Shown here piece by piece: positions 15,372-22,910 of a stretch of 22,955 nt of DNA. Under the pieces are notes generated by a model, which was not told the origin of the DNA, made no database searches, and saw only the letters and a list, made by a program, of their open reading frames with translations. Origin of the DNA: Flavobacteriaceae bacterium. GTDB lineage: Bacteria; Bacteroidota; Bacteroidia; Flavobacteriales; Flavobacteriaceae. Positions within the stretch are counted from its first letter, which is position 1; every line of letters starts with the position of its first letter. A program made the translations under genes and the position numbers. The stretch is taken from NCBI GenBank assembly GCA_023700885.1, contig JAMPYA010000015.1:1-22955 (forward strand), given 5' to 3'.

Positions 15372-15400
15372 AAAAAATCACCTCCTTCCAAACTGCTCAT
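15365..15400 (-). CDS. Candidate 11-codon upstream ORF overlapping the rpsU start
   Basis: An ATG at 15400-15398 opens a frame reading MSSLEGGDFLC and stops with TAA at 15367-15365. It spans the rpsU Shine-Dalgarno sequence and overlaps the rpsU ATG (15371) in another reading frame. Nothing shows that it is translated. The frame could be chance, but its position is suggestive for regulation. Confidence 0.25.
   Translation of the reverse strand: MSSLEGGDFLC
15377..15387 (-). promoter_or_regulatory. Extended Shine-Dalgarno sequence of rpsU
   Basis: AAGGAGGTGAT on the minus strand is complementary over its whole length to the conserved bacterial 16S rRNA 3' tail. The spacing is 9 nt from the GGAGG core to the ATG at 15371. 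Every other gene start I inspected in this window lacks such a site, so this one is exceptional and is expected to serve ribosomes with a free 16S tail. Confidence 0.92.
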
Positions 15401-15424
15401 TATATAGTTTTTAATTTAAAAGTG

Positions 15425-15432
15425 CAAAATTA
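15425..15432 (-). promoter_or_regulatory. -7 promoter element for rpsU
   Basis: TAATTTTG on the minus strand matches TAnnTTTG, in the 87-nt gap between the acyl-CoA dehydrogenase stop and rpsU. The predicted start near 15418 gives a leader of about 47 nt that contains the Shine-Dalgarno site and the small upstream frame. No clear -33 element is seen. Confidence 0.55.
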
Positions 15433-15458
15433 TAAATAATAATCGATTTAAATTTTAA

Positions 15459-16607
15459 TTATTTAAAATCTTTTAACAAATGTCTGGAAATTACCAATTT
15501 TTGAATCTCAGTTGTTCCTTCACCAATGGTACAAAGTTTTGAATCTCTATAAAATTTTTCTACCGGATAATCTTTTGTGTAACCATATCCTCCATGGATT
15601 TGAACTGCTTCGTTTGATATTTTTACACATACTTCTGAAGCATACATCTTACTCATAGCGCCCAGTTTTGTCATTGGTAGATTATTATTTTTAAGATATG
15701 CTGCTTTATGGAGTAACAATTCAGATGCTTCAATTTCGGTAGCCATATCAGCTAATTTAAAAGCAATTGCCTGAAAATTATTGATTGATTGACCAAATTG
15801 TTCTCTTTCATTTGAATATTTTAAGGATGCTTCATACGCTCCCTTAGAAATTCCAAGTGCTAAAGCTCCAATTGATATTCTCCCTCCGTCTAATACTTTT
15901 AGGGCTTGAATGAATCCTTCGCCTTCAATTCCTAACAAATTTTCTTGATGAATTCTGCAGTTATCAAAAATTAATTCGGCGGTTTCTGAGGCTCTCATTC
16001 CTAATTTATTTTCTTTTTTACCAGATGAAAATCCCGGAGTACCTTTTTCTATAATAAATGCCGAAGTTCCTCTTGAGTCTCCTTTTGCTCCTGTTCTTGC
16101 AATTACAACAGCTACTTGACCACTTATGGCGTGTGTAATAAAATTCTTAGCACCATTTAAAACATAATAATCACCATCTTTTACTGCAGTTGTGCTCATT
16201 CCTCCGGCATCTGAACCCGTATTATGTTCAGTCAATGCCCATGCTCCAATAATTTCTCCACTAGCTAATTTTGGCAACCATTTTCTTTTTTGCTCTTCAT
16301 TGCCAAAAGATAAAATATGACCTGTACACAATGAGTTATGGGCAGCAACAGACAAACCTATTGAAGAATCAACTTTAGAAATTTCTTCAATTACTCTAAT
16401 ATAATCGTGGTAATTTAAACCTGAGCCACCATATTCTTGTGGAACTAAAACTCCCATAAAACCCATTTCACCTAATTTTTTAAAAAGCTCTATTGGGAAA
16501 ATTTGTTGTTCGTCCCACTCCATCATATAAGGTTTTATATACTTTGCAGCAAAATCTTTAATTGATTGAGCTATTAATTCTCTTGTTTCTGTAGTTTCAA
16601 AATTCAT
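15459..16607 (-). CDS. Acyl-CoA dehydrogenase (FAD-dependent)
   Basis: A 382-residue enzyme that makes the first alpha,beta double bond of acyl-CoA in beta-oxidation or amino-acid breakdown, passing electrons to ETF. It has the full family fold: an N-terminal helical domain, the FAD/substrate segment ALTEHNTGSDAGG near residue 130, and a C-terminal helical domain with ALALGISKGAYEASLKYSNE and REQFGQSINNFQAIAFKLAD. The signature YRDSKLCTIGEGTTEIQKL places the catalytic Glu near residue 362. It resembles short-chain (butyryl-CoA type) or general acyl-CoA dehydrogenases; chain length cannot be assigned from sequence alone. It lies 9 nt after the helix-hairpin-helix protein gene and is probably co-transcribed with it. 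Confidence 0.95.
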   Translation of the reverse strand: MNFETTETRELIAQSIKDFAAKYIKPYMMEWDEQQIFPIELFKKLGEMGFMGVLVPQEYGGSGLNYHDYIRVIEEISKVDSSIGLSVAAHNSLCTGHILSFGNEEQKRKWLPKLASGEIIGAWALTEHNTGSDAGGMSTTAVKDGDYYVLNGAKNFITHAISGQVAVVIARTGAKGDSRGTSAFIIEKGTPGFSSGKKENKLGMRASETAELIFDNCRIHQENLLGIEGEGFIQALKVLDGGRISIGALALGISKGAYEASLKYSNEREQFGQSINNFQAIAFKLADMATEIEASELLLHKAAYLKNNNLPMTKLGAMSKMYASEVCVKISNEAVQIHGGYGYTKDYPVEKFYRDSKLCTIGEGTTEIQKLVISRHLLKDFK

Positions 16608-16616
16608 TTTCTTCTT

Positions 16617-17486
16617 TTATTTAACGTCCAAATATAAAATTATTAGTTCATATTTATCTATTGGAAATCCTTCTATTTTCTTTAATTCTTCAAGTGTTTG
16701 ATATTCTGCTATTTCCTTTTTATGATTGAATATTTTTTTACACAGTTCATAATCAATATACACAATTGCCAAAACTTCTTTAAAACTTGCCGTATTGATA
16801 TTTAATTTTTTAATTTCAGGTTTTTCAACTGTTCTAAATTGTTGAAGCACTTTATCTGCAACCGTTTTATCAAGATTCCAAACTTCATACAGCTGATAGT
16901 TATAAGTAAATCCTCCAATCTTATTTCGATATTGAATGATTCTTTTAGCCAGCACTTCTCCTATCCCATTTATTCTCATTAAATCAGCTTCAGTTGCTTT
17001 ATTGATATCCTTTATTTTGATATCGATCTTATTAGAACTTTTTTTAATATCTATAACATCTTTTTTGGCATTTTCTACCCAATTTGGAAATTTAAATAAA
17101 GGTTTCAATTCATTTAACAATGAATCGCTTATTTTAGTTATTTGTTGAAACTCATTTGCTGAGTTCACAAATTTCCCTTTCGCTCTGTAATTCAACAATA
17201 GATCAATTTCCATAGTTGACATTCCTAATTGATATCCTTTAAAATCAGTTATATAATTCGGATTAAAAGTATTTGCGCTTGGTGTTTTTGTAATTAATGC
17301 TAAAGATTTTAAAGAGTCAATTTTTCTTTGATAATAGACTTCCTTATCATTGTTTACAAGCTTTGAATAAGAGGAAAAATCAACTAAAAAAAAAGTAAGT
17401 TGAAGTGCCACAACAATAAATAGTAAAATTAAAATCCCTTTTCTTTGTCTAGCATTAAACAATAAAAGGGATTTTAATTCTTTCAT
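16617..17486 (-). CDS. Membrane-anchored helix-hairpin-helix (ComEA-like) protein
   Basis: A 289-residue protein. A short basic N-terminus (MKELKSLLLFNARQRK) is followed by one transmembrane segment (about 18-36, ILILLFIVVALQLTFFLVDF). Next is a charged linker of about 120 residues, then helix-hairpin-helix repeats: DINKATEADLMRINGIGEVL near 165, a second near 200, and LNINTASFKEVLAIVYIDYE near 225. The IGEVLAKRI turn is typical of ComEA-type DNA binding. Unlike secreted ComEA it has a long linker and several hairpins. ComEA proteins bind incoming DNA in natural transformation, but I see no other competence genes here, so that role is not shown. It precedes the acyl-CoA dehydrogenase by 9 nt. 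Confidence 0.85.
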   Translation of the reverse strand: MKELKSLLLFNARQRKGILILLFIVVALQLTFFLVDFSSYSKLVNNDKEVYYQRKIDSLKSLALITKTPSANTFNPNYITDFKGYQLGMSTMEIDLLLNYRAKGKFVNSANEFQQITKISDSLLNELKPLFKFPNWVENAKKDVIDIKKSSNKIDIKIKDINKATEADLMRINGIGEVLAKRIIQYRNKIGGFTYNYQLYEVWNLDKTVADKVLQQFRTVEKPEIKKLNINTASFKEVLAIVYIDYELCKKIFNHKKEIAEYQTLEELKKIEGFPIDKYELIILYLDVK

Positions 17487-17597
17487 ATGTGAATATTTTA
17501 TTTTTTTTCATTTGTCATATGGAATACGCCAGTTTGATGAATATTTTCATTCGTATTTGTGTTTTTGCAAACATGGCTATTTCATAAGATATTTACA

Positions 17598-17753
17598 TTA
17601 CTGTTCTTGACGTTCTTCTTCGTCATCGTTTTCACTATATGAATCCGGCTCCTGTTTTGGAGGAGTTGTTAACACTCTATAAAAAAAATAACCGGTGATG
17701 GCAATCACTAATCCTTGTGTTATAACCATCATTATTAATGCTGTTGTATTCAT
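17598..17753 (-). CDS. Small membrane subunit of an NSS transporter (MetS-like)
   Basis: A 51-residue peptide whose ATG (17753-17751) overlaps the stop codon of the NSS transporter (17752-17750) in an ATGA junction, so translation is very likely coupled. It opens MNTTALIMMVITQGLVIAIT, has a single transmembrane helix (about 4-27), then an Arg and a Pro-Pro step, and ends in a strongly acidic tail (SENDDEEERQEQ). The pattern of an early I-x-MM, a Gly in the helix and a basic stop resembles MetS, the small subunit that partners the sodium-dependent importer MetP in Corynebacterium and related small-subunit families. I infer that it is a subunit or stabiliser of the transporter; homology is by eye. 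Confidence 0.8.
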   Translation of the reverse strand: MNTTALIMMVITQGLVIAITGYFFYRVLTTPPKQEPDSYSENDDEEERQEQ

Positions 17754-19420
17754 AATGTTACTCTTCCTTCTTTTTTACGTTTTAAAAATGCTGCATATAC
17801 CATTAAACCTATAAAGATAAATAGTGATAAAAGTATCATTCTTGCTAAATTAGCAAAGAATATTTTATCATTTAACTGTTCAATTATTAAAGGATCTGTG
17901 GCTAATGCTAATTGTTCTTTTAAGCCTGCTTGTGTTAATTGTTTTATAAGTGAAGCATTGTCTAATGACCAACCATTTCCACTAAAAAAACTATTGATAT
18001 TACCAATCCAATCATTTCCTTGTGGTGTAAATAATGCACCTACAAATACAAATAACAATAATACCGGAGTTATATATTTGATGATGAACTTATAAATTAA
18101 TGGAACCTTAATGTCGGCACCATAATTAATTTCTTTCCAACCTTTATTGATCCCAAAAATCCAAGAGAATAAAATAGTTTCAAATAATGCAAAAACTACT
18201 AAACTTACGGTTCCTGCCCAATAATCGTATTCATCAAAAACACCTTGCTGATAGAAATAAACCGTTGGTAATCCAACCAATAACGTTATAAATCCGAATG
18301 ACCATGCCCCTTTAGCGTTTGACCAGTTAAATTCATCTTTTAAAAAACCTACCCATGGAGTTCCCATTGCTAAAGAAGAGGTAATTCCTGCAAAAAATAA
18401 TAATCCAAACCATAAAACTCCAGCAAAAGCCGCAAGCACGGTTCCAAATTGTTGAAATAAGTAAGGCATAGTTTGGAAAGCCATTCCAAATCCTGCGTTT
18501 TCCAATACCCAATCTAATCCTAAATATCCTGCAGCAATTGGAATTACAATCATACTTCCTAAAACTACTTCAACAAATTCATTCATAAATCCGGCAGAAA
18601 CCGCATTTAATGCAATATCATCTTTTGATCTAACATAAGCTGCATAACAATGAATCGTTCCCATTCCCACAGAAAGTGTAAAAAATATTTGCCCAGCAGC
18701 AGCTAACCATACTTTTGGATTTGTTAAGGAGTCAAATTGAGGGGTCCATAAAAAATTTAGACCATCCCATGCGTTAGCATTAGGAAACAAATCTGAAGCA
18801 CCAGAAGTACCTAGTGTTAAACCTCTAATAGCTAAAATAACTCCAAATAAAATCAACAACGGCATCCCTATTTTTGCCACTTTTTCAACTCCTTTAAGTC
18901 CTTTCGAAAGCACATAAGTATTCAATCCGAGAACTAAAATATAAAAAATCACTGCTTCATAAGGTATTCCTGTGGTAGAATGGGCTACATCTACATAATT
19001 ATTAAAAAAAGCGGCAACTTGTCCTTGATTTAACCCTTGAAACGTACCAATTATAGAATGGTAAACATAAGAAAAAGCCCATGACTCAATATAAACATAG
19101 TAAGAAACAACAGCAATATTGGTAAAAATTCCGAACACACCTATATATTTCCATACTTTATTTTTAGCCATAGAATCAAAAATAAAAGGAGTACTATGAT
19201 TTCCAAATTTTCCGCCATATCTACCGCTAGACCACTCTATAAATAACAAAGGAATTCCCATTAAAAGAAAACATATAATGTAAGGAATCATAAAAGCGCC
19301 ACCACCATTTTGGACAGCTTGAACTGGAAATCTTAAAAAATTACCTAAACCGACTGCATTACCAGCCATAGCGAGAATCAAACCGACTCTGGTTCCCCAT
19401 GCTTCTACTTTTTGTGTCAT
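17750..19420 (-). CDS. Sodium-dependent amino-acid transporter, NSS/SLC6 family
   Basis: A 556-residue inner-membrane symporter of the neurotransmitter:sodium symporter family (LeuT fold). The family signature in TM1 is intact (LILAMAGNAVGLGNFLRFP, sodium and substrate site near 15-33), followed by QNGGGAFMIPYIICFLLMGIP in TM2. Later segments include FFTLSVGMGTIHCYAAYVRS and FFAGITSSLAMGTPWVGFLKD, the TM6 and TM8-like regions. Twelve helices are likely, with a roughly 55-residue extracytoplasmic stretch before the last helix and a basic tail. The substrate is unknown; the small-subunit partner downstream suggests a methionine/alanine-type importer. The stop codon overlaps the start of that subunit, so the two form one operon. 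Confidence 0.93.
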   Translation of the reverse strand: MTQKVEAWGTRVGLILAMAGNAVGLGNFLRFPVQAVQNGGGAFMIPYIICFLLMGIPLLFIEWSSGRYGGKFGNHSTPFIFDSMAKNKVWKYIGVFGIFTNIAVVSYYVYIESWAFSYVYHSIIGTFQGLNQGQVAAFFNNYVDVAHSTTGIPYEAVIFYILVLGLNTYVLSKGLKGVEKVAKIGMPLLILFGVILAIRGLTLGTSGASDLFPNANAWDGLNFLWTPQFDSLTNPKVWLAAAGQIFFTLSVGMGTIHCYAAYVRSKDDIALNAVSAGFMNEFVEVVLGSMIVIPIAAGYLGLDWVLENAGFGMAFQTMPYLFQQFGTVLAAFAGVLWFGLLFFAGITSSLAMGTPWVGFLKDEFNWSNAKGAWSFGFITLLVGLPTVYFYQQGVFDEYDYWAGTVSLVVFALFETILFSWIFGINKGWKEINYGADIKVPLIYKFIIKYITPVLLLFVFVGALFTPQGNDWIGNINSFFSGNGWSLDNASLIKQLTQAGLKEQLALATDPLIIEQLNDKIFFANLARMILLSLFIFIGLMVYAAFLKRKKEGRVTL

Positions 19421-19724
19421 ACTTTTTTTGAATTAAATAGTCTGCAATATCATAAAAATAGTTCTTACTACAAATAAATAAGTGTATTTATTATTAATAA
19501 TCTAAATACTTAATAAAATCCCTATGAGTATTATTCTACATTTTCACACTAAATTGAATCCTTAAGCGAACGATTACAACACATAAAAATATGTAAATCA
19601 GGCCCACTCTTCGTAAGACCGATTTTTAAACTGTTACGTAATAGCACGAGCGTAATTCTGGTTGGGGAATGTGTGGAATTTTACCCAACGGCTTTTTATA
19701 ACATTGAGTATCAATTTTTAACAC
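19421..19724. other. 304-bp intergenic region without a gene
   Basis: This gap lies between the transporter start and the PspC-domain gene stop, both on the minus strand. I find no ORF worth calling, no tRNA and no clear terminator. The half next to the transporter is very AT-rich and should hold its promoter, but no good TTTG/TAnnTTTG pair stands out. Positions about 19560-19700 are visibly richer in G+C and contain small inverted repeats, such as TTACGTAA at 19634-19641 and GTTGGG/CCCAAC at 19661-19666 and 19684-19689. They may be a decayed repeat unit or a structured RNA; I cannot tell. Confidence 0.5.
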
Positions 19725-19955
19725 TTATAAATCAAATACAGAACTTCTTTTCGTATAAAACATATCTTTTAGTCTTAACATGAATGCCAACAATAAATAA
19801 AAAACAAAAGATATACCTAAAGTAGCGAAAGAAAAATATATAAAAAACAGTCTAACATTAGAGGTTCTCATACCCAGTCTATCAGCTAAACGTGAAGAGA
19901 CACGAAATCCATGTCGTTCTAGTATATTTCGAAGAGAATTAATCATTTGCATCAT
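19725..19955 (-). CDS. PspC-domain small membrane protein
   Basis: A 76-residue protein of the PspC family (phage-shock/stress-type). It begins MMQMINSLRNILERHGFRVS, has the short SSRLADRLGMRTSNVRLFFI motif, then one long transmembrane segment (about 38-60, FIYFSFATLGISFVFYLLLAF), and ends KRSSVFDL as in flavobacterial relatives. A longer frame opens with a TTG at 19976, but that codon lies in the -7 promoter element, so it cannot be the start. ATGs at 19955, 19952 and 19946 are all possible. It is divergent from uvrA across a shared promoter region. Function in this phylum is not established. Confidence 0.88.
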   Translation of the reverse strand: MMQMINSLRNILERHGFRVSSRLADRLGMRTSNVRLFFIYFSFATLGISFVFYLLLAFMLRLKDMFYTKRSSVFDL

Positions 19956-19973
19956 ATCATTTTTTCTAAAAAA

Positions 19974-19981
19974 CAAATTTA
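19974..19981 (-). promoter_or_regulatory. -7 promoter element for the PspC-domain gene
   Basis: TAAATTTG on the minus strand matches TAnnTTTG exactly and lies 18 nt before the first ATG at 19955, so the leader would be very short. No -33 TTTG is seen at the right distance. It excludes the in-frame TTG at 19976 as a start codon. Confidence 0.55.
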
Positions 19982-20017
19982 ACTAATTGATGCATACTTT
20001 TTATAATTTCTATTGAT

Positions 20018-20025
20018 TAACTTTG
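20018..20025 (+). promoter_or_regulatory. -7 promoter element for uvrA
   Basis: TAACTTTG matches TAnnTTTG exactly and lies 18 nt before the ATG at 20044. The -33 element is poor (a T-rich stretch near 19996-20001). The in-frame TTG at 20023 is part of this element, so it is not the start. The divergent element for the PspC gene is only 36 bp away. Confidence 0.6.
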
Positions 20026-20043
20026 CAATCTTTTAAAAATCAA

Positions 20044-22872
20044 ATGCAAAACACAGAAGAATTCATAGAAGTTATTGGATCTCGAGTTCATAATTTAAAG
20101 AATATTGATCTTATTATCCCTAGAAACAAACTTGTGGTATTAACTGGATTAAGTGGCAGTGGTAAATCTTCGCTCGCATTTGACACTATTTATGCAGAAG
20201 GTCAGCGAAGGTATATTGAAACATTTTCGGCATACGCACGTCAGTTTTTAGGAAACCTTGAAAGACCCGATGTAGATAAGATTAATGGATTATCTCCTGT
20301 TATTTCTATAGAGCAAAAAACGACAAATAAAAGTCCACGATCTACCGTTGGAACTATTACCGAAATCTATGATTTTCTCCGTTTGTTATTTGCAAGAGTT
20401 TCTGATGCTTATTCTTATGAAACTGGAGAAAAGATGGTTAGTTATACAGAAGAAGAAATTAAAAATCTGATTATTCAAGATTTTAAACATCAGAAAATAA
20501 TATTATTAGCGCCTTTAGTAAGATCTAGAAAAGGACATTATAGAGAACTTTTTGAGCAGACCATTAAACAAGGATTTTTAAAAGTTCGGATTAATGGAGA
20601 AATAGTTAATCTTGAAAAAGGAATGCGCTTAGATCGCTATAAAACACATGATATTGAAGTAGTTATTGATCGATTAAAAATAGATGAATCATCAGAAAAA
20701 AGACTTTCAGAAAGCATTAAAACAGCTTTAGATTTTGGTGAAAATGTATTGATGGTGATGGATGCAGAAACTCAACAACTGCGGTACTTCAGTAGCGAAT
20801 TAATGTGTCCAACATCGGGAATCTCCTATCAGAGTCCAGAACCTAATTCATTTTCATTCAATTCTCCAAAAGGTGCTTGTCCTCATTGTAATGGTTTGGG
20901 AATTGTAAATGAAGTCAATATTCATAAAGTAATTCCAAACTACAATTTATCAATCAATAATGGAGGAATTGCGCCTATGGGTGAGCAAAAAAACACTTGG
21001 ATTTTTAAGCAATTACAGTTAATAGCTGAACGATTTCAATTTAAATTAAACGAACCTATTGCTAAAATTCCGGAAGAAGCGCTTCAAGTAATTCTGTACG
21101 GCGGAAATGAAAAGTTTGATGTTAAAATGAAAGCTATGGGAATTACCAGAACTTACGAAATTGATTTTGAAGGCATCGTAAATTTTATAGAAAATCAATA
21201 TAATGAAAGTGAATCAACTTCTATAAAACGATGGGCTTCCAGCTATATGAATGAAATTAATTGCAGTGTTTGTAATGGTAAAAGATTGAAAATGGAATCC
21301 TTAAATTTCAAAATTGACCATATCAATATTGCAGAAGCAGCTCAGCTTGATATTGATGAGCTGTCAGAATGGATTAAAAATCTTCCATCAAAATTATCAA
21401 AAAAACAACTTCAAATTGGAGAAGAAGTCATTAAAGAAATTGCCACACGCGTTCAATTTTTATTGGATGTTGGCCTCAATTATTTAATGCTCGATCGATC
21501 TTCAAAAACATTATCTGGTGGTGAAGCACAAAGAATTAGATTGGCTACCCAAATAGGTTCTCAATTAGTAGGAGTTCTTTATATTTTGGATGAACCTAGT
21601 ATTGGTTTACATCAACGCGATAACGCAAAACTCATCGAGTCGTTAATAAAATTAAGAGACATTGGAAACTCTGTAATTGTTGTTGAACATGATAAAGAAA
21701 TGATTGAAAATGCTGATTATATCATAGATATTGGTCCCGGTGCCGGAATACATGGTGGAGAAATTGTGAGTGTCGGTAATTATACGGAAACTTTAAAGCA
21801 TCATACTTTAACAACAGATTACCTAAACGGAACCAAATCTATTCCAATTCCTAAAAAGAGACGAAAAGGCAACGGTAAATCGATTGAGTTAAAAGGAGCA
21901 AAAGGCAATAATTTAAAAAATATAAGTGTTTCATTCCCATTGGGAAAAATTATTTGTGTAACGGGGGTTTCGGGTAGCGGAAAATCAACTTTAGTTAATG
22001 AAACTTTGTATCCAATCCTGAATAACCATATTTATAACGGAGTTCAAAAACCTTTAGAATACAAAGAAATTAAAGGAATTGAACATATTGATAAAGTAAT
22101 TGAAATTGATCAATCTCCTATTGGAAGAACACCAAGATCAAATCCGGCAACATACACCGCAGTTTTTAATGAAATTAGAACCTTATTTTCTAATACTCCT
22201 GAAGCTATGATACGCGGTTATAAACCAGGGCGTTTCTCTTTCAATGTAGTTGGTGGTAGATGCGAAACCTGTCAGGGTGGCGGAATGAGAGTTATAGAAA
22301 TGAATTTTTTACCCGATGTTTATGTAGTGTGTGAAACCTGCCAAGGTAAAAGGTTTAATGAAGAAACGCTAGAAATCCATTATAAAGGAAAATCTATTGC
22401 TGATATTTTAAAAATGACTGTTGAAGAAGGTGTTGATTTTTTTGAAATGATACCAAAAATCCACAGAAAATTAAAAACAATAGAAGATGTTGGATTGGGT
22501 TATATAACACTTGGGCAACAATCTACTACGCTCTCTGGAGGTGAAGCGCAGCGCATTAAATTAGCTACCGAACTATCAAAACGAGATACCGGAAATACTT
22601 TTTATATTTTAGATGAGCCCACAACTGGTTTACATTTTGAAGACATTAGAGTCTTAATGGATGTACTTAATAAATTGACTGATAAAGGAAATACTGTTCT
22701 CATAATTGAACACAATATGGATGTTATTAAATTAGCAGACCATGTTATTGATTTAGGTTACGAAGGAGGTAAAAATGGAGGTGAAATCATTTGTGAAGGA
22801 ACCCCTGAAACAGTAGCCTTACATACAACAAGTTACACTGCAAAATACCTAAAAAAAGAACTTGATTTATAA
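20044..22872 (+). CDS. uvrA: Excinuclease ABC subunit A (UvrA)
   Basis: A 942-residue DNA-damage sensor ATPase of nucleotide excision repair, with two ABC modules. Walker A motifs are GLSGSGKSS (35-43) and GVSGSGKST (641-649, Lys647). Both signatures (LSGGEAQRIRLA and LSGGEAQRIKLA) and both Walker B segments (YILDEPSIGLH and YILDEPTTGLH) are intact. The C-terminal zinc finger has Cys740, Cys743, Cys763 and Cys766. The first zinc module is incomplete compared with Escherichia coli: Cys255, Cys279 and Cys282 are present, but the partner of Cys255 is Ser258 (CPTS). An extra pair, Cys407/Cys410, lies in the next segment. I chose the ATG at 20044 because an upstream TTG (20023) falls in the promoter. 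Confidence 0.98.
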   Translation: MQNTEEFIEVIGSRVHNLKNIDLIIPRNKLVVLTGLSGSGKSSLAFDTIYAEGQRRYIETFSAYARQFLGNLERPDVDKINGLSPVISIEQKTTNKSPRSTVGTITEIYDFLRLLFARVSDAYSYETGEKMVSYTEEEIKNLIIQDFKHQKIILLAPLVRSRKGHYRELFEQTIKQGFLKVRINGEIVNLEKGMRLDRYKTHDIEVVIDRLKIDESSEKRLSESIKTALDFGENVLMVMDAETQQLRYFSSELMCPTSGISYQSPEPNSFSFNSPKGACPHCNGLGIVNEVNIHKVIPNYNLSINNGGIAPMGEQKNTWIFKQLQLIAERFQFKLNEPIAKIPEEALQVILYGGNEKFDVKMKAMGITRTYEIDFEGIVNFIENQYNESESTSIKRWASSYMNEINCSVCNGKRLKMESLNFKIDHINIAEAAQLDIDELSEWIKNLPSKLSKKQLQIGEEVIKEIATRVQFLLDVGLNYLMLDRSSKTLSGGEAQRIRLATQIGSQLVGVLYILDEPSIGLHQRDNAKLIESLIKLRDIGNSVIVVEHDKEMIENADYIIDIGPGAGIHGGEIVSVGNYTETLKHHTLTTDYLNGTKSIPIPKKRRKGNGKSIELKGAKGNNLKNISVSFPLGKIICVTGVSGSGKSTLVNETLYPILNNHIYNGVQKPLEYKEIKGIEHIDKVIEIDQSPIGRTPRSNPATYTAVFNEIRTLFSNTPEAMIRGYKPGRFSFNVVGGRCETCQGGGMRVIEMNFLPDVYVVCETCQGKRFNEETLEIHYKGKSIADILKMTVEEGVDFFEMIPKIHRKLKTIEDVGLGYITLGQQSTTLSGGEAQRIKLATELSKRDTGNTFYILDEPTTGLHFEDIRVLMDVLNKLTDKGNTVLIIEHNMDVIKLADHVIDLGYEGGKNGGEIICEGTPETVALHTTSYTAKYLKKELDL

Positions 22873-22910
22873 AATTATTCCTAACTTAGGCTTCCAAAAT
22901 AAACAAATTT

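Noticed and set aside
20023..20043. TTG start for uvrA at 20023
   Set aside because: The codon is part of the TAACTTTG promoter element, so it would not be in the mRNA.
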